Source: Pseudomonadota bacterium
GTDB taxonomy: Bacteria > Pseudomonadota > Gammaproteobacteria > Burkholderiales > Burkholderiaceae_B
DNA: 64,000 bases
Assembly (NCBI GenBank): GCA_023425645.1
Contig: JAFACG010000003.1
Coordinates: forward strand, 1-64,000
Direction of reading: 5' to 3'
The position numbers and the translations under genes are program-made. The notes under the pieces are model-generated. The model searched no databases, was not told where the DNA came from, and saw only the letters and a program-made list of their open reading frames with translations. Of the stretch, positions 15,836 through 27,333 are shown one piece after another (the stretch's first letter is position 1; each line of letters opens with the position of its first letter).

Positions 15836-18628
15836 ATGAAACTCTCGGTACTGACCGTCGCCCTGCGCCTGCGCCATCTGGCCGGAGCCGCCCTGCTGTC
15901 CAGCTCGCTGGCTGCCTACGCCCTGCCCGCCGGACTGGCCGAGGGCCCTTCGGTCGAAGGCGTCACCCAATACACTCTGGACAATGGCCTGCGCGTCGTA
16001 CTGGCTCCGGACGATTCCAAGCCCACCACCACCGTCAACATGACCTACCTGGTCGGCTCGCGTCACGAGAACTATGGCCAGACCGGCATGGCCCACCTGC
16101 TCGAGCACATGCTGTTCCGCGGCACGCCCACCTTGCGCAATGCGCTTGGCGAATTCGCCAAGCGCGGCCTGGAGGCCAATGGAACCACCTCCAGCGACCG
16201 CACCAATTATTTCGCCAGCTTCGCCGCCCAGCCTGAAACCCTGGAGTGGTACCTGAATTGGCAGGCGGACGTCATGGTCAACGCCCTGATCGACAAGCAG
16301 GACCTGGAAGCCGAGATGCCGGTCGTGCGCAACGAAATGGAGAATGGCGAGAACAATCCCTTTCGCATCCTGATGCAGAAAGTGGTCGCCGCGGCCTATC
16401 AATGGCACAGCTACGGCAAGAACACCATAGGCGCGCGCTCCGACGTGGAAAACGTGGACATCGAGCAGTTGCGCAAGTTCTACCACGACTATTACCAGCC
16501 GGACAACGCCGTCCTGTTCGTTACAGGGCAGTTCGACCAGGACGCCACGCTGGAGGTCATCGCCAAGGCGTTCGGCGCCATTCCCAAGCCCACCCGCCGC
16601 CTGCGACCCGAATACACGGTGGAGCCGGTGCAGGACGGCACCCGCAGCGTGACGCTGCGCCGCCACGGCGGCGCGCCGCTGATCATGTCCATGTATCACA
16701 TGCCCAGCGCCGCCAGCCCCGACTACATCCCATTGAGCCTGGGCGTCAGCGCCCTGGGCGACACGCCCGGCGGCCTGCTCTACAAGAACCTGGTCAACAA
16801 ACAGTTGGCCACCAGCGTGTTCAGCTTCGACTCCGGCAGCCACGATCCCGGCTACGCGCTGTTCGGCGCCGAGCTCAAACCAGGCATGGACCAGCAAAAA
16901 GCCCTGAAGGTCATGAACGATACCTTGGAGGGTCTGACCAAGACGCCGCTGGCTTCCACTGACCTGGAACGCATCCGCAGCCAATGGCTGACGTCCTGGA
17001 CCCGCACCTACGCCAACCCGTCCAGCCTGGCCGGCGCGCTGTCCGAAGCAGCCGCCAGCGGCGACTGGCGGCTGTTCTTCCTGCAGCGCGACCGCGTGGA
17101 GTCCGCCAAGCTGGACCAGGTTCAGAAAGCCCTGCAGACCTGGCTGGTGGCCAGCAATCGCACCAACGGGCTGTACATTCCCACCGACAAGCCCGTGCGC
17201 GCGCTCGAGGCGACGCCGGTCGACGTCCAGAAACTGGTCGCCGACTACAAAGGCAAGGACACCGGCAAGGCCGTGGAAGCCTTCGATCCGAGCCCCGCCA
17301 ACATCGATGCCCGAACCGACCTTCAACCTTTGTCGCTCGGACCGCAACTGGGCGAGATCAAGATGGCCCTGCTGCCCAAGGCGACCCGCGCCGAACGGGT
17401 GGAAGCGCGCCTGTCCCTGAAGTTCGGCACGCCCGATGAACTCAAGAACCAAAGCGCGGCCGCAGCCGCCGCGGCGGCGTTGCTGGCCACCGGCACCCGG
17501 AAGCTGGATCGCGAGCAGATCGCTGACCAGTTCACCGCCCTGCAGACCCAATTCAGCTTCGACGGCTCCAACGGCCGCCTGCAGATCAGCCTGTCCTCCA
17601 CGCGCGAAAACCTGCCCAAGGCGCTGGCGCTGGCGCTGACCATCCTGCGCGAAGCCAGCTTTCCCGAGTCCGAACTGAAGAAATATCAGGAATACACGAT
17701 CACGGACCTGAAATCGGCCAGCACCGACCCCACGGCCCTGGCCCAGCACGCCATCGAGCGCTACGGCAACCCCTGGCCCAAGGGCGACATACGCTACACC
17801 CCCACCTTCGAGGAGGCCATCGAACAGGTCCAGGACCTGAAGATCAAGCAGGTGCGCGACTTCTACCAGAAATTCTACGGTACCGGCGACATGGCCTTCA
17901 GCGCCGTGGGCGATTTCGACAAGGACCAGATTCGTCAGGTCCTGGCCGACGGCTTCAAGGGCTGGCGCAAGGCGCCCGCCTACCAGCGCCCCGAAGATCC
18001 GTTCCACGCCGTGCCGCCCAAGCAGTTCGACATCAATACGCCCGACAAGGCCAACGCCTTCTACCTGGCGGACCTGGGCCTGAAGCTGCAGGACAGCGAC
18101 GCGGACTTCCCGGCGATCTACGTGGCCAACTATCTGCTGGGCCTGTCCGAGACCTCCCGCCTGTGGAACCGGGTGCGCGTGCAGGACGGCCTTTCCTACA
18201 ACGTGCGCAGTCAGGTGGACGCCTCCAGCTACGAGCCCAACGGCTCCTGGACCATCTACGCCATCCACGCACCCGCCAACAGCGCCAAGGTGGACAAGAC
18301 GATCCAGGAGGTGCTGCGGCAGACTCTCAAGGAAGGCTTCACCGAGCAGGAAGTCAAGGAAGGCGTCAACGCCCTGCTGAACTACCGCCGTCTCACCCGC
18401 AGCAATGACAGCGTGCTCAGCAGCGCCTGGCTCAACTACCTGGACCTGGGACGCACCTTCGAGTGGTCCGAACGGATGGACCAGGCCATGCAGAAGCTGG
18501 ACGCCGCCCAGGTCAATGCCGTCCTGCGCAAGTACCTGAAGCCTGAAGATCTGGTGGTGGCGATCGCGGCAGACCACGAGCGTCAGAAGACCGACGCCCA
18601 GGCGCCTGCCGCCGAGCAAGCGCAATAA
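15836..18628 (+). CDS. M16 family zinc metalloprotease (pitrilysin-like, two-domain)
   Basis: A 930-residue secreted or periplasmic insulinase-family peptidase. A signal peptide covers about 1-26 (MKLSVLTVALRLRHLAGAAL, cleavage after an Ala-rich stretch). The active M16 domain carries the inverted zinc motif HLLEHMLF (HxxEH) near residue 85 and the downstream Glu region VVRNEMENGE. A second, inactive M16 domain occupies about 460-910. ATG at 15836 has AAGGA about 8 bp upstream; the frame is open further up but without a signal peptide. It sits alone between the MarR module and a broken glycosyltransferase. The substrate is unknown. Confidence 0.92.
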   Translation: MKLSVLTVALRLRHLAGAALLSSSLAAYALPAGLAEGPSVEGVTQYTLDNGLRVVLAPDDSKPTTTVNMTYLVGSRHENYGQTGMAHLLEHMLFRGTPTLRNALGEFAKRGLEANGTTSSDRTNYFASFAAQPETLEWYLNWQADVMVNALIDKQDLEAEMPVVRNEMENGENNPFRILMQKVVAAAYQWHSYGKNTIGARSDVENVDIEQLRKFYHDYYQPDNAVLFVTGQFDQDATLEVIAKAFGAIPKPTRRLRPEYTVEPVQDGTRSVTLRRHGGAPLIMSMYHMPSAASPDYIPLSLGVSALGDTPGGLLYKNLVNKQLATSVFSFDSGSHDPGYALFGAELKPGMDQQKALKVMNDTLEGLTKTPLASTDLERIRSQWLTSWTRTYANPSSLAGALSEAAASGDWRLFFLQRDRVESAKLDQVQKALQTWLVASNRTNGLYIPTDKPVRALEATPVDVQKLVADYKGKDTGKAVEAFDPSPANIDARTDLQPLSLGPQLGEIKMALLPKATRAERVEARLSLKFGTPDELKNQSAAAAAAAALLATGTRKLDREQIADQFTALQTQFSFDGSNGRLQISLSSTRENLPKALALALTILREASFPESELKKYQEYTITDLKSASTDPTALAQHAIERYGNPWPKGDIRYTPTFEEAIEQVQDLKIKQVRDFYQKFYGTGDMAFSAVGDFDKDQIRQVLADGFKGWRKAPAYQRPEDPFHAVPPKQFDINTPDKANAFYLADLGLKLQDSDADFPAIYVANYLLGLSETSRLWNRVRVQDGLSYNVRSQVDASSYEPNGSWTIYAIHAPANSAKVDKTIQEVLRQTLKEGFTEQEVKEGVNALLNYRRLTRSNDSVLSSAWLNYLDLGRTFEWSERMDQAMQKLDAAQVNAVLRKYLKPEDLVVAIAADHERQKTDAQAPAAEQAQ

Positions 18629-18738
18629 GCCGTCGGCGGGCTCCGCAAGGCGCGGAACCTGCCGACACGCTTCGCGAAGGCGCCCGGCGTGGCCGGGCGG
18701 CCTCGCCCCCTACCACCGGCTGATGAAATCCATCCAAG

Positions 18739-19953
18739 ATGAAACTGACAGTCCTGACCTACGGCACGGAAGGCGACACCCGGCCACTGGCCGTTCTATG
18801 CCGCGCCTTGATGGACGCCGGCCATCATGCCCGCCTGCTGGCCGAGGCCAACTCGCTGGACAGCGCCCGCCAGCTGGCGGTTCCGCATGCCAGCTTGAGC
18901 GGAGACATCAAACAGGACCTGCAGACCCTGGTTCTGCAAGGCTCCGGGGTCAATGCGACCTTGAAGGGCCTGTCGCGCATGGCCAATGCCCAGGCGCAAA
19001 GCTGGATGCGGCAAGCCGCTGACGCGGCCGCCGGTTGCGACGGCCTCATCGTTTCGGGCCTGACCGCATTCGTCGGCTTGTCGGTGGCCGACCAGCTCGG
19101 CATTCCGGTGATCGGAACCGGGATGATCCCCATCTCTCCCACACAGGCTTTCGCCTCGCCGTTCCTGTCCGGGCAGCGCCTGCCGCCGGCCTTGAACAAG
19201 GCCTCCCACAAGCTGGTCAACTGGCTGCTGTGGCAGTCATTCAGAAAATCGATCAACCAGGCCAGAAAGCAGGTGCTTGGCATGCCCCCCCGCCATCGCT
19301 TGTGGACCGGGCATCCCATGCTGTACGGCATCTCGCCGGCCTTGCTGCCCGAGCCCGCGGACTGGCCCGAAAACGCCACGCTGTGCGGCCAATGGCTGGA
19401 GCCGGAGCGACCATGGAGCCCCAGCGCCGAACAGCAAGCCTTTCTGGATGCCGGCGAGGCGCCGATTTACCTAGGGTTCGGCAGCATGGTGGGATTCGAT
19501 CGCAACGCCTTGCTGCACACGCTGCTCGAGGCCCTGAAACGGGAACGCATCCTGTTCTACCCTGGCTGGGCCGGCATGCCCGCTGTCCCGCTCCCCGAAA
19601 ATATATTCGTGCTCGGACAGACGCCCCATCGCTGGCTCTTCCCACATACATCGCTGGCCATTCACCATGGCGGCAGCGGAACCACGCATTCGGCCTGCAG
19701 AGCCGGCATTCCTTCCATCGTCCTGCCGTTCGCGGGGGACCAGTTTTTCTGAGGAATACAGTTGAAGCGCCTGGGCCTGGCCGACGACCCGATCTCCACG
19801 CGAAAACTGAGCGCGGACGCCATCCGACAGGCCGTCCGGCTTGCCAGGACGGAGAAGGTAAGGTCACGGGCCGAGACCCTGGCGCGCAGCATGTCTCGTG
19901 AAGACGGGGCTGCGCTGGCCGTGGCGCGCATCCGGGCCCTGCTTGGACGCTAG
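18739..19953 (+). pseudogene. UGT-type glycosyltransferase interrupted by an in-frame TGA
   Basis: The frame encodes a glycosyltransferase of the MGT/UGT (GT1) type: an N-terminal acceptor domain beginning MKLTVLTYGTEGDTRP, then a donor-binding domain with YLGFGSMVG, HRWLFPHTSLAIHHGGSGTT and PSIVLPFAGDQFF. Translation stops at TGA 19750-19752, exactly where the family usually has Trp (QFFWG). The same frame continues as GIQLKRLGLADDPISTRKLSA to 19953, the expected C-terminus. One TGG-to-TGA change therefore truncates it to 337 residues instead of about 404. It is a nonsense mutation or, less likely, a sequencing error. The truncated protein lacks the last helices that close the donor site. 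Confidence 0.82.
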
Positions 19954-19994
19954 AAGCGGCAACGGGAAAGGCCTTGCGGCCTTCCCTGCCTCAA

Positions 19995-21125
19995 TCAGGA
20001 GAAGAAGCCCTTGACCTTGTCGGTCCAGGATTCGCTTTTGGGCGAATGCTTCACGCCGCCGTCGTTCAAGGCCTGCTCGAACTGGCGCAGCAATTTCTTC
20101 TGCTCCTCGTTCAGTCTCACCGGCGTCTCGATCTGGATATGGCAATACAGGTCGCCGGGGTAGCTGGAACGAATGCCCTTGATTCCCTTGCCGCGCAGGC
20201 GGAAGGTCTTGCCGACCTGCGTGCCTTCGGGGATGGTGATCTCGCCGCGTCCCGTCAAGGTGGGCACTTCCACCGTACCGCCCAGGGCGGCCGTGGTGAA
20301 GGGAATGGTCAGCTCGCAATGCAGGTCTTCGCCGTCGCGCTGGAAGATGCCGTGCGGCTTGATGCGGATCTCCACGTACAGGTCGCCCGGAGGGCCGCCG
20401 TTCACGCCCGGCTCGCCATTGCCGCTGGAGCGGATGCGCATGCCGTCGTCGATGCCGGCCGGGATCTTGACCTGCAGGGTCTTGGTCTTCTTGACCTTGC
20501 CTTCGCCATGACAGACGTGGCAGGGGTCAGGGATTTCCTTGCCGCTGCCGTGGCAGGTCGGGCAGGTCTGCTGCATGCTGAAGATGCCCTGCTGCATGCG
20601 CACCGCGCCGCTGCCGTGGCAGGTGCGGCAGGTCTGCGCCGAGGTGCCGGGCTTGGCGCCGGTACCGGAGCAGGTATCGCAATTTTCCCAGCTGGGCACG
20701 CGGATTTCGGTATCGAAGCCGGACGCCGCCTGCTCCAGGCTGATGTCCAGCGAGTAGCGCAGGTCCGCCCCGCGATACACCTGGGGCCCACCGCCGCCGC
20801 GGCGTCCGCCGCCGAAGATCTCGCCGAAAATATCGCCAAAGGCATCCGCGAATCCGGCCCCGCCCATGCCGCCGCCCATGCCGCCCATGCCGGCGTTGGG
20901 ATCGACTCCGGCATGACCATAACGGTCATAGGCTTCGCGCTTCTGTTCGTCGGACAGGATTTCGTACGCTTCCTTGGCTTCCTTGAACTTTTCCTCGGCA
21001 TCCTTGCTGTCGGGATTGCGGTCAGGATGGTACTTCATGGCGAGCTTGCGATACGCCTTGCGGAGTTCATCCTGCGTCGCATTCTTGGCCACACCGAGAA
21101 TTTCGTATAAATCGCGTTTTGCCAT
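19995..21125 (-). CDS. dnaJ: Chaperone DnaJ (Hsp40)
   Basis: A 376-residue type I J-protein. The J domain (1-70) has HPD in [10 protein letters not shown], a Gly/Met-rich linker follows (about 75-125), then four zinc-binding CxxCxGxG repeats ([32 protein letters not shown]) and two beta-sandwich substrate domains. It delivers unfolded clients to DnaK and stimulates its ATPase. It lies 100 bp after dnaK on the same strand, with a hairpin between them. Length and motifs are complete. Confidence 0.98.
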   Translation of the reverse strand: MAKRDLYEILGVAKNATQDELRKAYRKLAMKYHPDRNPDSKDAEEKFKEAKEAYEILSDEQKREAYDRYGHAGVDPNAGMGGMGGGMGGAGFADAFGDIFGEIFGGGRRGGGGPQVYRGADLRYSLDISLEQAASGFDTEIRVPSWENCDTCSGTGAKPGTSAQTCRTCHGSGAVRMQQGIFSMQQTCPTCHGSGKEIPDPCHVCHGEGKVKKTKTLQVKIPAGIDDGMRIRSSGNGEPGVNGGPPGDLYVEIRIKPHGIFQRDGEDLHCELTIPFTTAALGGTVEVPTLTGRGEITIPEGTQVGKTFRLRGKGIKGIRSSYPGDLYCHIQIETPVRLNEEQKKLLRQFEQALNDGGVKHSPKSESWTDKVKGFFS

Positions 21126-21169
21126 TTTTGTTTAACGACGCCCGTGACGCCGCTGATTGAATAATAATG

Positions 21170-21200
21170 CCCGATTTCCAGCGCGCAGCCGGAAATCGGG
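21170..21200 (-). terminator. Hairpin between dnaK and dnaJ
   Basis: A perfect 10-bp stem CCCGATTTCC/GGAAATCGGG with an 11-nt loop, 25 bp after the dnaK stop. It is followed on the minus strand by a mixed A/T stretch rather than a clean T run, so it may attenuate transcription or stabilise mRNA rather than terminate fully. Confidence 0.55.
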
Positions 21201-21225
21201 CCCGAGACCTTATTCAGGCTCGCAA

Positions 21226-23151
<1,926 letters not shown>

Positions 23152-23206
23152 GATTTTTTACCTGACTAAAAAATAGATTGCGAAAGCAAATTGTTCGATG
23201 AAATGC

Positions 23207-23234
23207 ATATGGGGAACACTATGTGCATTTCAAG
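23207..23234 (-). promoter_or_regulatory. Sigma-32 heat-shock promoter of dnaK
   Basis: Read on the minus strand: CTTGAAA, a 13-bp spacer, then CCCCATAT. This matches the RpoH consensus CTTGAAA-N11-16-CCCCATNT at every defined position. Confidence 0.9.
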
Positions 23235-23364
23235 AGCCGGAGCTCGATTTTTTGCCGCCGGACCGTTCCAAGACAGAAAGCGCCCTTTGGAAAGGGGCAG
23301 GCAGACCGGCCTGAACGATGCAGGAAAAGCGCCTGCCGCGCCTGAAGGCAGCGGCAGAAAAGCG

Positions 23365-23931
23365 TCATTTGGCGGCAGCCACCATGACCAGGGCCGGACG
23401 CAGGACGCGCTCGGAGATGGTGTAGCCCTTTTGAAGCAGCTGCACCACGGCGCCTTCCTCGTATTCCGACGGCACGGCCGAAATGGCCTGGTGCAGGTGC
23501 GGGTCGAACTTGTCGCCGGGCCCGGGCGCGACCTCCTTCAGGCTGTTGCGCTCGAAAGCCTTGTTCAACTGGCGCAAGGTGGTCTCGACCCCTTCCTTCC
23601 ACGCCTCGACGCTTTGCTCGGGCTGGGCCAGGGCGGCTTCCAGACTGTCGCGCACCGGGATCAGGCTCTCGGCGAAGGACTCCGTGCCGAACTTGCGGGC
23701 CTTCGAGACTTCGTCGTCCGCGCGACGGCGGATGTTCTCCACTTCGGCCTTGGCGCGCAGCAGCTGGTCATAGTATTGCGAGACCTTCTCCTGGGCCTGC
23801 GCCAGCTCGGCAGCCAGGTCGGCGGTGTCTTCTTCGGGCTGCTGACCCAGGACTTCCGGCTGGGCCTGTTCAGGCGTGTTTTCCGTCACTTCCCCGTCCA
23901 GAGGCTTGTTGGGATCGGCATGTGTAGCCAT
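23365..23931 (-). CDS. grpE: GrpE, nucleotide exchange factor for DnaK
   Basis: A 188-residue protein with an acidic, Gln/Glu-rich N-terminal region, a long coiled coil (about 45-100, with [18 protein letters not shown]) and a C-terminal beta domain with [14 protein letters not shown] and [21 protein letters not shown], the GrpE signature. It releases ADP from DnaK. It stands about 210 bp upstream of dnaK with its own sigma-32 type promoter, so the two genes can be transcribed separately or together. Confidence 0.96.
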   Translation of the reverse strand: MATHADPNKPLDGEVTENTPEQAQPEVLGQQPEEDTADLAAELAQAQEKVSQYYDQLLRAKAEVENIRRRADDEVSKARKFGTESFAESLIPVRDSLEAALAQPEQSVEAWKEGVETTLRQLNKAFERNSLKEVAPGPGDKFDPHLHQAISAVPSEYEEGAVVQLLQKGYTISERVLRPALVMVAAAK

Positions 23932-23968
23932 TCGTCTTTCTCCACTACGTGAATCGTTGATCGCATGA

Positions 23969-23996
23969 AAATGGGGGCGTGCGCCCCCAATTCAAG
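23969..23996 (-). promoter_or_regulatory. Sigma-32 heat-shock promoter of grpE
   Basis: Read on the minus strand: CTTGAAT, a 13-bp spacer, then CCCCATTT. The spacer together with the -10 element contains an inverted repeat (GGGGGCG/CGCCCCC), which may also form a hairpin in read-through RNA from hemH. Confidence 0.85.
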
Positions 23997-24041
23997 ACTG
24001 CATTCGAGATTTTGCCGAAAAAGCGGCGCGACGGCGCGCGC

Positions 24042-25124
24042 TCAGGCCGGCGCAATGCGGCCGGGCAGCCAGCCGCCCAGGTGCTGCACGGCCAGCCGTC
24101 CCAGCCCTCCGACCCATTCGGGATCGGCGTTCAGGCAGGGAATATAGTGGAACTCGCGCCCGCCCTCCTGCAGGAAGGCGTCGCGGCATTCCACCTGGAT
24201 CTCCTCCAGCGTCTCCAGGCAATCGGCCAGGAAGCCCGGACACAGGGCGTCCACCCGGCCCACGCCCTCCTTGCCCCATTGACGCAGCAAGGGCTCGGTA
24301 TAGGGCTCCAGCCAGCGCTGGGCGCCGAAACGGCTCTGGAAGGACATGAAGACGGGCACGGCCGGTTCGTCCAGCGCTGCCCGCAAGGCGGCGGCGGTTT
24401 CGCGGCAATCGCGCAGATACGGATCGCCCAGCTCGGCGCAGCGGCGCGGCAGGCCGTGGAAACTGAGCAGCAGGCGATCCGGCCTGCCATGCTCCTCCCA
24501 ATGGCCGCGCACCTGGGAGGCCAGCGCTCCGATGTAATCCGGGTGCGTGTGGTAGCGCTTGATGAAGCGCAGCTCGGGCTGGTTGCGCTGCCGGCGCAGA
24601 TGCGCCGCCACGCAATCGAAGGCCGTGGCCGTGGTGCTGGCCGCATATTGCGGATACAGCGGCAAGGCCAAGATGCGCTCGCAGCCGGCGGCCTTGAGCT
24701 TGTCCAGGGCGCCGGCAATGGAAGGATTGCCATAGCGCATGCCCAGTTCGACGCGCACATCGTGCCCCTGCCCGGCCAGCAACTCCTGCAGGCCCTCGGC
24801 CTGCGCCTGGCTCCACACCAGCAGGGGCGCGCCCTCGGCCAGCCAGATGTCCTTGTAGCGCGGCGCCAGCCTGGCCGGCCGGCGCGGCAAAATGAACAGG
24901 CGCAGGATGACCTGCCAGAGGATCTGGGGGATCTCGATGACGCGCGGATCGGACAGGAATTCGCCCAGGTAGCGCCGTATGGCCTTGGGTTCGGGCTGGT
25001 CCGGCGTGCCCAGGTTGATCATCAGGATGCCGATCGGCCCGGTCTCGCGCACAGGCGCATCGGCATTGAACATATCGGCGTCGACCGGTTCGGGCAGATA
25101 GGGGGAAGCAAGCAACTTGGGCAT
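24042..25124 (-). CDS. hemH: Ferrochelatase
   Basis: A 360-residue enzyme that inserts ferrous iron into protoporphyrin IX in the last step of protohaem synthesis. Visible motifs are ILMINLGTPDQPEP near the N-terminus, the LLSFHGLPRR segment with the catalytic His, the FMSFQSRFGAQRWLEPYT region, and a C-terminal CPGFLADCLETLEEI with the conserved Glu. ATG at 25124 is preferred; the frame also allows an upstream start at 25172. It lies 61 bp downstream of hrcA and before grpE, a common betaproteobacterial arrangement. Confidence 0.95.
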   Translation of the reverse strand: MPKLLASPYLPEPVDADMFNADAPVRETGPIGILMINLGTPDQPEPKAIRRYLGEFLSDPRVIEIPQILWQVILRLFILPRRPARLAPRYKDIWLAEGAPLLVWSQAQAEGLQELLAGQGHDVRVELGMRYGNPSIAGALDKLKAAGCERILALPLYPQYAASTTATAFDCVAAHLRRQRNQPELRFIKRYHTHPDYIGALASQVRGHWEEHGRPDRLLLSFHGLPRRCAELGDPYLRDCRETAAALRAALDEPAVPVFMSFQSRFGAQRWLEPYTEPLLRQWGKEGVGRVDALCPGFLADCLETLEEIQVECRDAFLQEGGREFHYIPCLNADPEWVGGLGRLAVQHLGGWLPGRIAPA

Positions 25125-25185
25125 GGCGGTAAAGGCAAAAAGCGGCAAGCCGGAACCCGCAGGGCCGGCCAAGGGGCAGACCGGA

Positions 25186-26199
25186 CTAGCCGGCCGAATG
25201 ATGGCTCAGGGCATTTGACAACAGCCGGGCGGTAATGTCCACGATGGGGATCACCCGATCGTACGCCATGCGCGACGGTCCGATCACGCCCAGCGTCCCG
25301 ACCACCTTGCCGTCCACCCCGTACGGGGCGGTGATGACCGAGACATCGTCCAACGGCACCAATTGCGAATCGCCGCCGATGTAGATCTGCACGCCTTCGG
25401 CCTGGCTGGAGACATCCAGCAGGTGCAGCAGGTCGGTCTTTTTCTCGAAGAGCGAGAACAGGCGGCGCAGGCGATCCATGTCGGCCACCATCTCCGTCAC
25501 GTTCAGCAATTTGCTCTCGCCGGCGATCACCACGGCTTCTTCGTTGTCGGGCTGGTGGCTGCCGACGTCCACCGCCTGCTGCATCAGGCGCGAGATGTCC
25601 TCCTGCAGGGAGCTGAGCTCCTGCGACAGGGCCAGCTTCACGGATTCGAAGGACATGCCCGAGAAATGCTGGTTGAAGAAATGGCTGGCCTCGACCAGTT
25701 CATGCTCCAGGTACTCGCGCGGCACGAACAGGATGCGGTTCTGCACGTCGCCGTCCGGGGTGACGATGATCAGCAGCACGCGCTTGTCCGACAGCCGGAT
25801 GAATTCGATCTGCCTGAAAGTCTGGGCCTTCTTGGGCGCCAGGACCACGCCGGCGAACTGCGACAGATTGGACAGCAGGGAGGCCGCCGAACTGACTGCG
25901 CGATTGGGCTCGTCGAAAGGCAGGAACTGGCTCAGGTTCTGGGCGTCGGGCCGCTCGAAGCGCTGCGAGGCCAGCAGCCGGTCCACGAACAGCCGGTACC
26001 CCTTGGGCGTGGGCACCCGGCCCGCGGAGGTGTGGGGGCTGTGGATCAGGCCCAGGGCTTCCAGCTCGGCCATGACATTGCGTATGGTGGCCGGCGAGAA
26101 ATCAAAAACGGTTGACAGGGTACGGGACCCGACGGGCTGCCCATCGGCGATATACCGCTCGATCAGCACCTTCAGCAATGCATTCGCTCTGTCATCCAT
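25186..26199 (-). CDS. hrcA: HrcA, heat-inducible transcription repressor
   Basis: A 337-residue repressor with an N-terminal winged helix (about 1-90, including [23 protein letters not shown]) and GAF-like central and C-terminal domains. Known targets of the family are CIRCE elements upstream of chaperone operons. I did not find a CIRCE sequence at dnaK or grpE here; those promoters look sigma-32 dependent, so HrcA probably controls groESL elsewhere. It is divergent from nadK. Confidence 0.95.
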   Translation of the reverse strand: MDDRANALLKVLIERYIADGQPVGSRTLSTVFDFSPATIRNVMAELEALGLIHSPHTSAGRVPTPKGYRLFVDRLLASQRFERPDAQNLSQFLPFDEPNRAVSSAASLLSNLSQFAGVVLAPKKAQTFRQIEFIRLSDKRVLLIIVTPDGDVQNRILFVPREYLEHELVEASHFFNQHFSGMSFESVKLALSQELSSLQEDISRLMQQAVDVGSHQPDNEEAVVIAGESKLLNVTEMVADMDRLRRLFSLFEKKTDLLHLLDVSSQAEGVQIYIGGDSQLVPLDDVSVITAPYGVDGKVVGTLGVIGPSRMAYDRVIPIVDITARLLSNALSHHSAG

Positions 26200-26426
26200 A
26201 TCGCGTGTATCACTTAAAAAAACGCCCCCGCTCTGCGCAGGCTGAAGCCTGCTTGCCGCCCCCAGGGGAACGCCTCTTATCTAGGGTGATGCGGCATTCC
26301 GATGGCCCGGCGGTAAAAAAACCAGCTCTGCAGGACAAAGGGAAGATTCTTGCAACCAAGCCTGTAGCGGCAACTCTATAATCAATTTATCGCAATTATT
26401 TCATTAATCAATAAGGTTTTCGCCCC

Positions 26427-27326
26427 ATGCATTTCAAAACGGTCGCCATTGTCGGCAGATATCAGGATTCCGGCCTGGACGCGCCCGTCCGGTCGCTGGC
26501 CCGGACCCTGGTCAATGCCGGCTGTTCGGTGCTGGTGGAGGCCGCGACCGCCCGCAATACCGGCGTCACCGAATTTCCCGTGTGCGACTACGCGGAGATC
26601 GGCTCTCGCGCCGACCTGGCCGTGGTCATGGGCGGAGACGGCACCATGATCGGCGCCGCCCGCGAACTGGCGCACAGCAAGGTGCCCCTGGTCGGCATCA
26701 ACCACGGCCGCCTGGGCTTCATTACCGACATTCCTCTGAACGACGCCAACGACGCCCTGGTCAGCGTGCTGAACGGCCATTACGACATCGAAGAGCGCTC
26801 CATGCTGGAGGGCCGGGTGGTGCGCGACGGGCAGGTTCTGTATTCGGGCGTGGCCCTGAACGACGTGGTCATCAACCGCGCGGGGCGCGGCGGCATGATA
26901 GAACTGCGCGTGGAGCTGGACGGCGTCTTCATGTACCGCCAGCGCGCCGACGGCCTGATCATCTCCACCCCGACCGGCTCCACCGCCTACTCGCTGGCCG
27001 CCAGCGGCCCCATCCTGCATCCGTCGCTCAATGCCATCCTGCTGGTGCCCGTGGCGCCGCAGACCTTGTCGCACCGCCCCATCGTCCTGCCCGACAGCGG
27101 CACCCTGAACCTGACCATCACGGCCCTGGGCCGCGTCGAGTCGGGCGGCAGCGTGCACTTCGACATGCAGGCCTGGTCGGACTGCCAGCAGGGCGACCGC
27201 ATCGACGTGCGCCGCGCGCGCAACACCATTCGCTTCATTCACCCCAAGGGCTACAGCTTCTTCTCCACCCTGCGTCACAAGCTGGACTGGAACCGCATGC
27301 CCCTGCCCAACGAAGAAAACGAATAA
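26427..27326 (+). CDS. nadK: NAD kinase
   Basis: A 299-residue ATP- or polyphosphate-dependent NAD kinase making NADP. The key GGDGTMIGAAR motif is near residue 71, followed by GINHGRLGFITDI, the conserved NDVVINR, and TPTGSTAYSLAASGPI. Length and motif order match bacterial NadK (PpnK). It starts a short plus-strand operon with recN 7 bp downstream, divergent from hrcA. Confidence 0.97.
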   Translation: MHFKTVAIVGRYQDSGLDAPVRSLARTLVNAGCSVLVEAATARNTGVTEFPVCDYAEIGSRADLAVVMGGDGTMIGAARELAHSKVPLVGINHGRLGFITDIPLNDANDALVSVLNGHYDIEERSMLEGRVVRDGQVLYSGVALNDVVINRAGRGGMIELRVELDGVFMYRQRADGLIISTPTGSTAYSLAASGPILHPSLNAILLVPVAPQTLSHRPIVLPDSGTLNLTITALGRVESGGSVHFDMQAWSDCQQGDRIDVRRARNTIRFIHPKGYSFFSTLRHKLDWNRMPLPNEENE

Positions 27327-27333
27327 CGCTCCT

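Noticed and set aside
15337..15837. A 166-codon minus-strand frame in the gap before the M16 protease
   Set aside because: It runs through a terminator and a long inverted repeat, and its composition matches structured non-coding DNA.
19762..19953. A separate 63-residue gene after the glycosyltransferase
   Set aside because: It is in the same frame as the glycosyltransferase and matches its expected C-terminus. It is the tail of the interrupted gene.
23152..23364. A CIRCE operator upstream of dnaK
   Set aside because: No TTAGCACTC-N9-GAGTGCTAA-type repeat is present; the recognisable element is a sigma-32 promoter.
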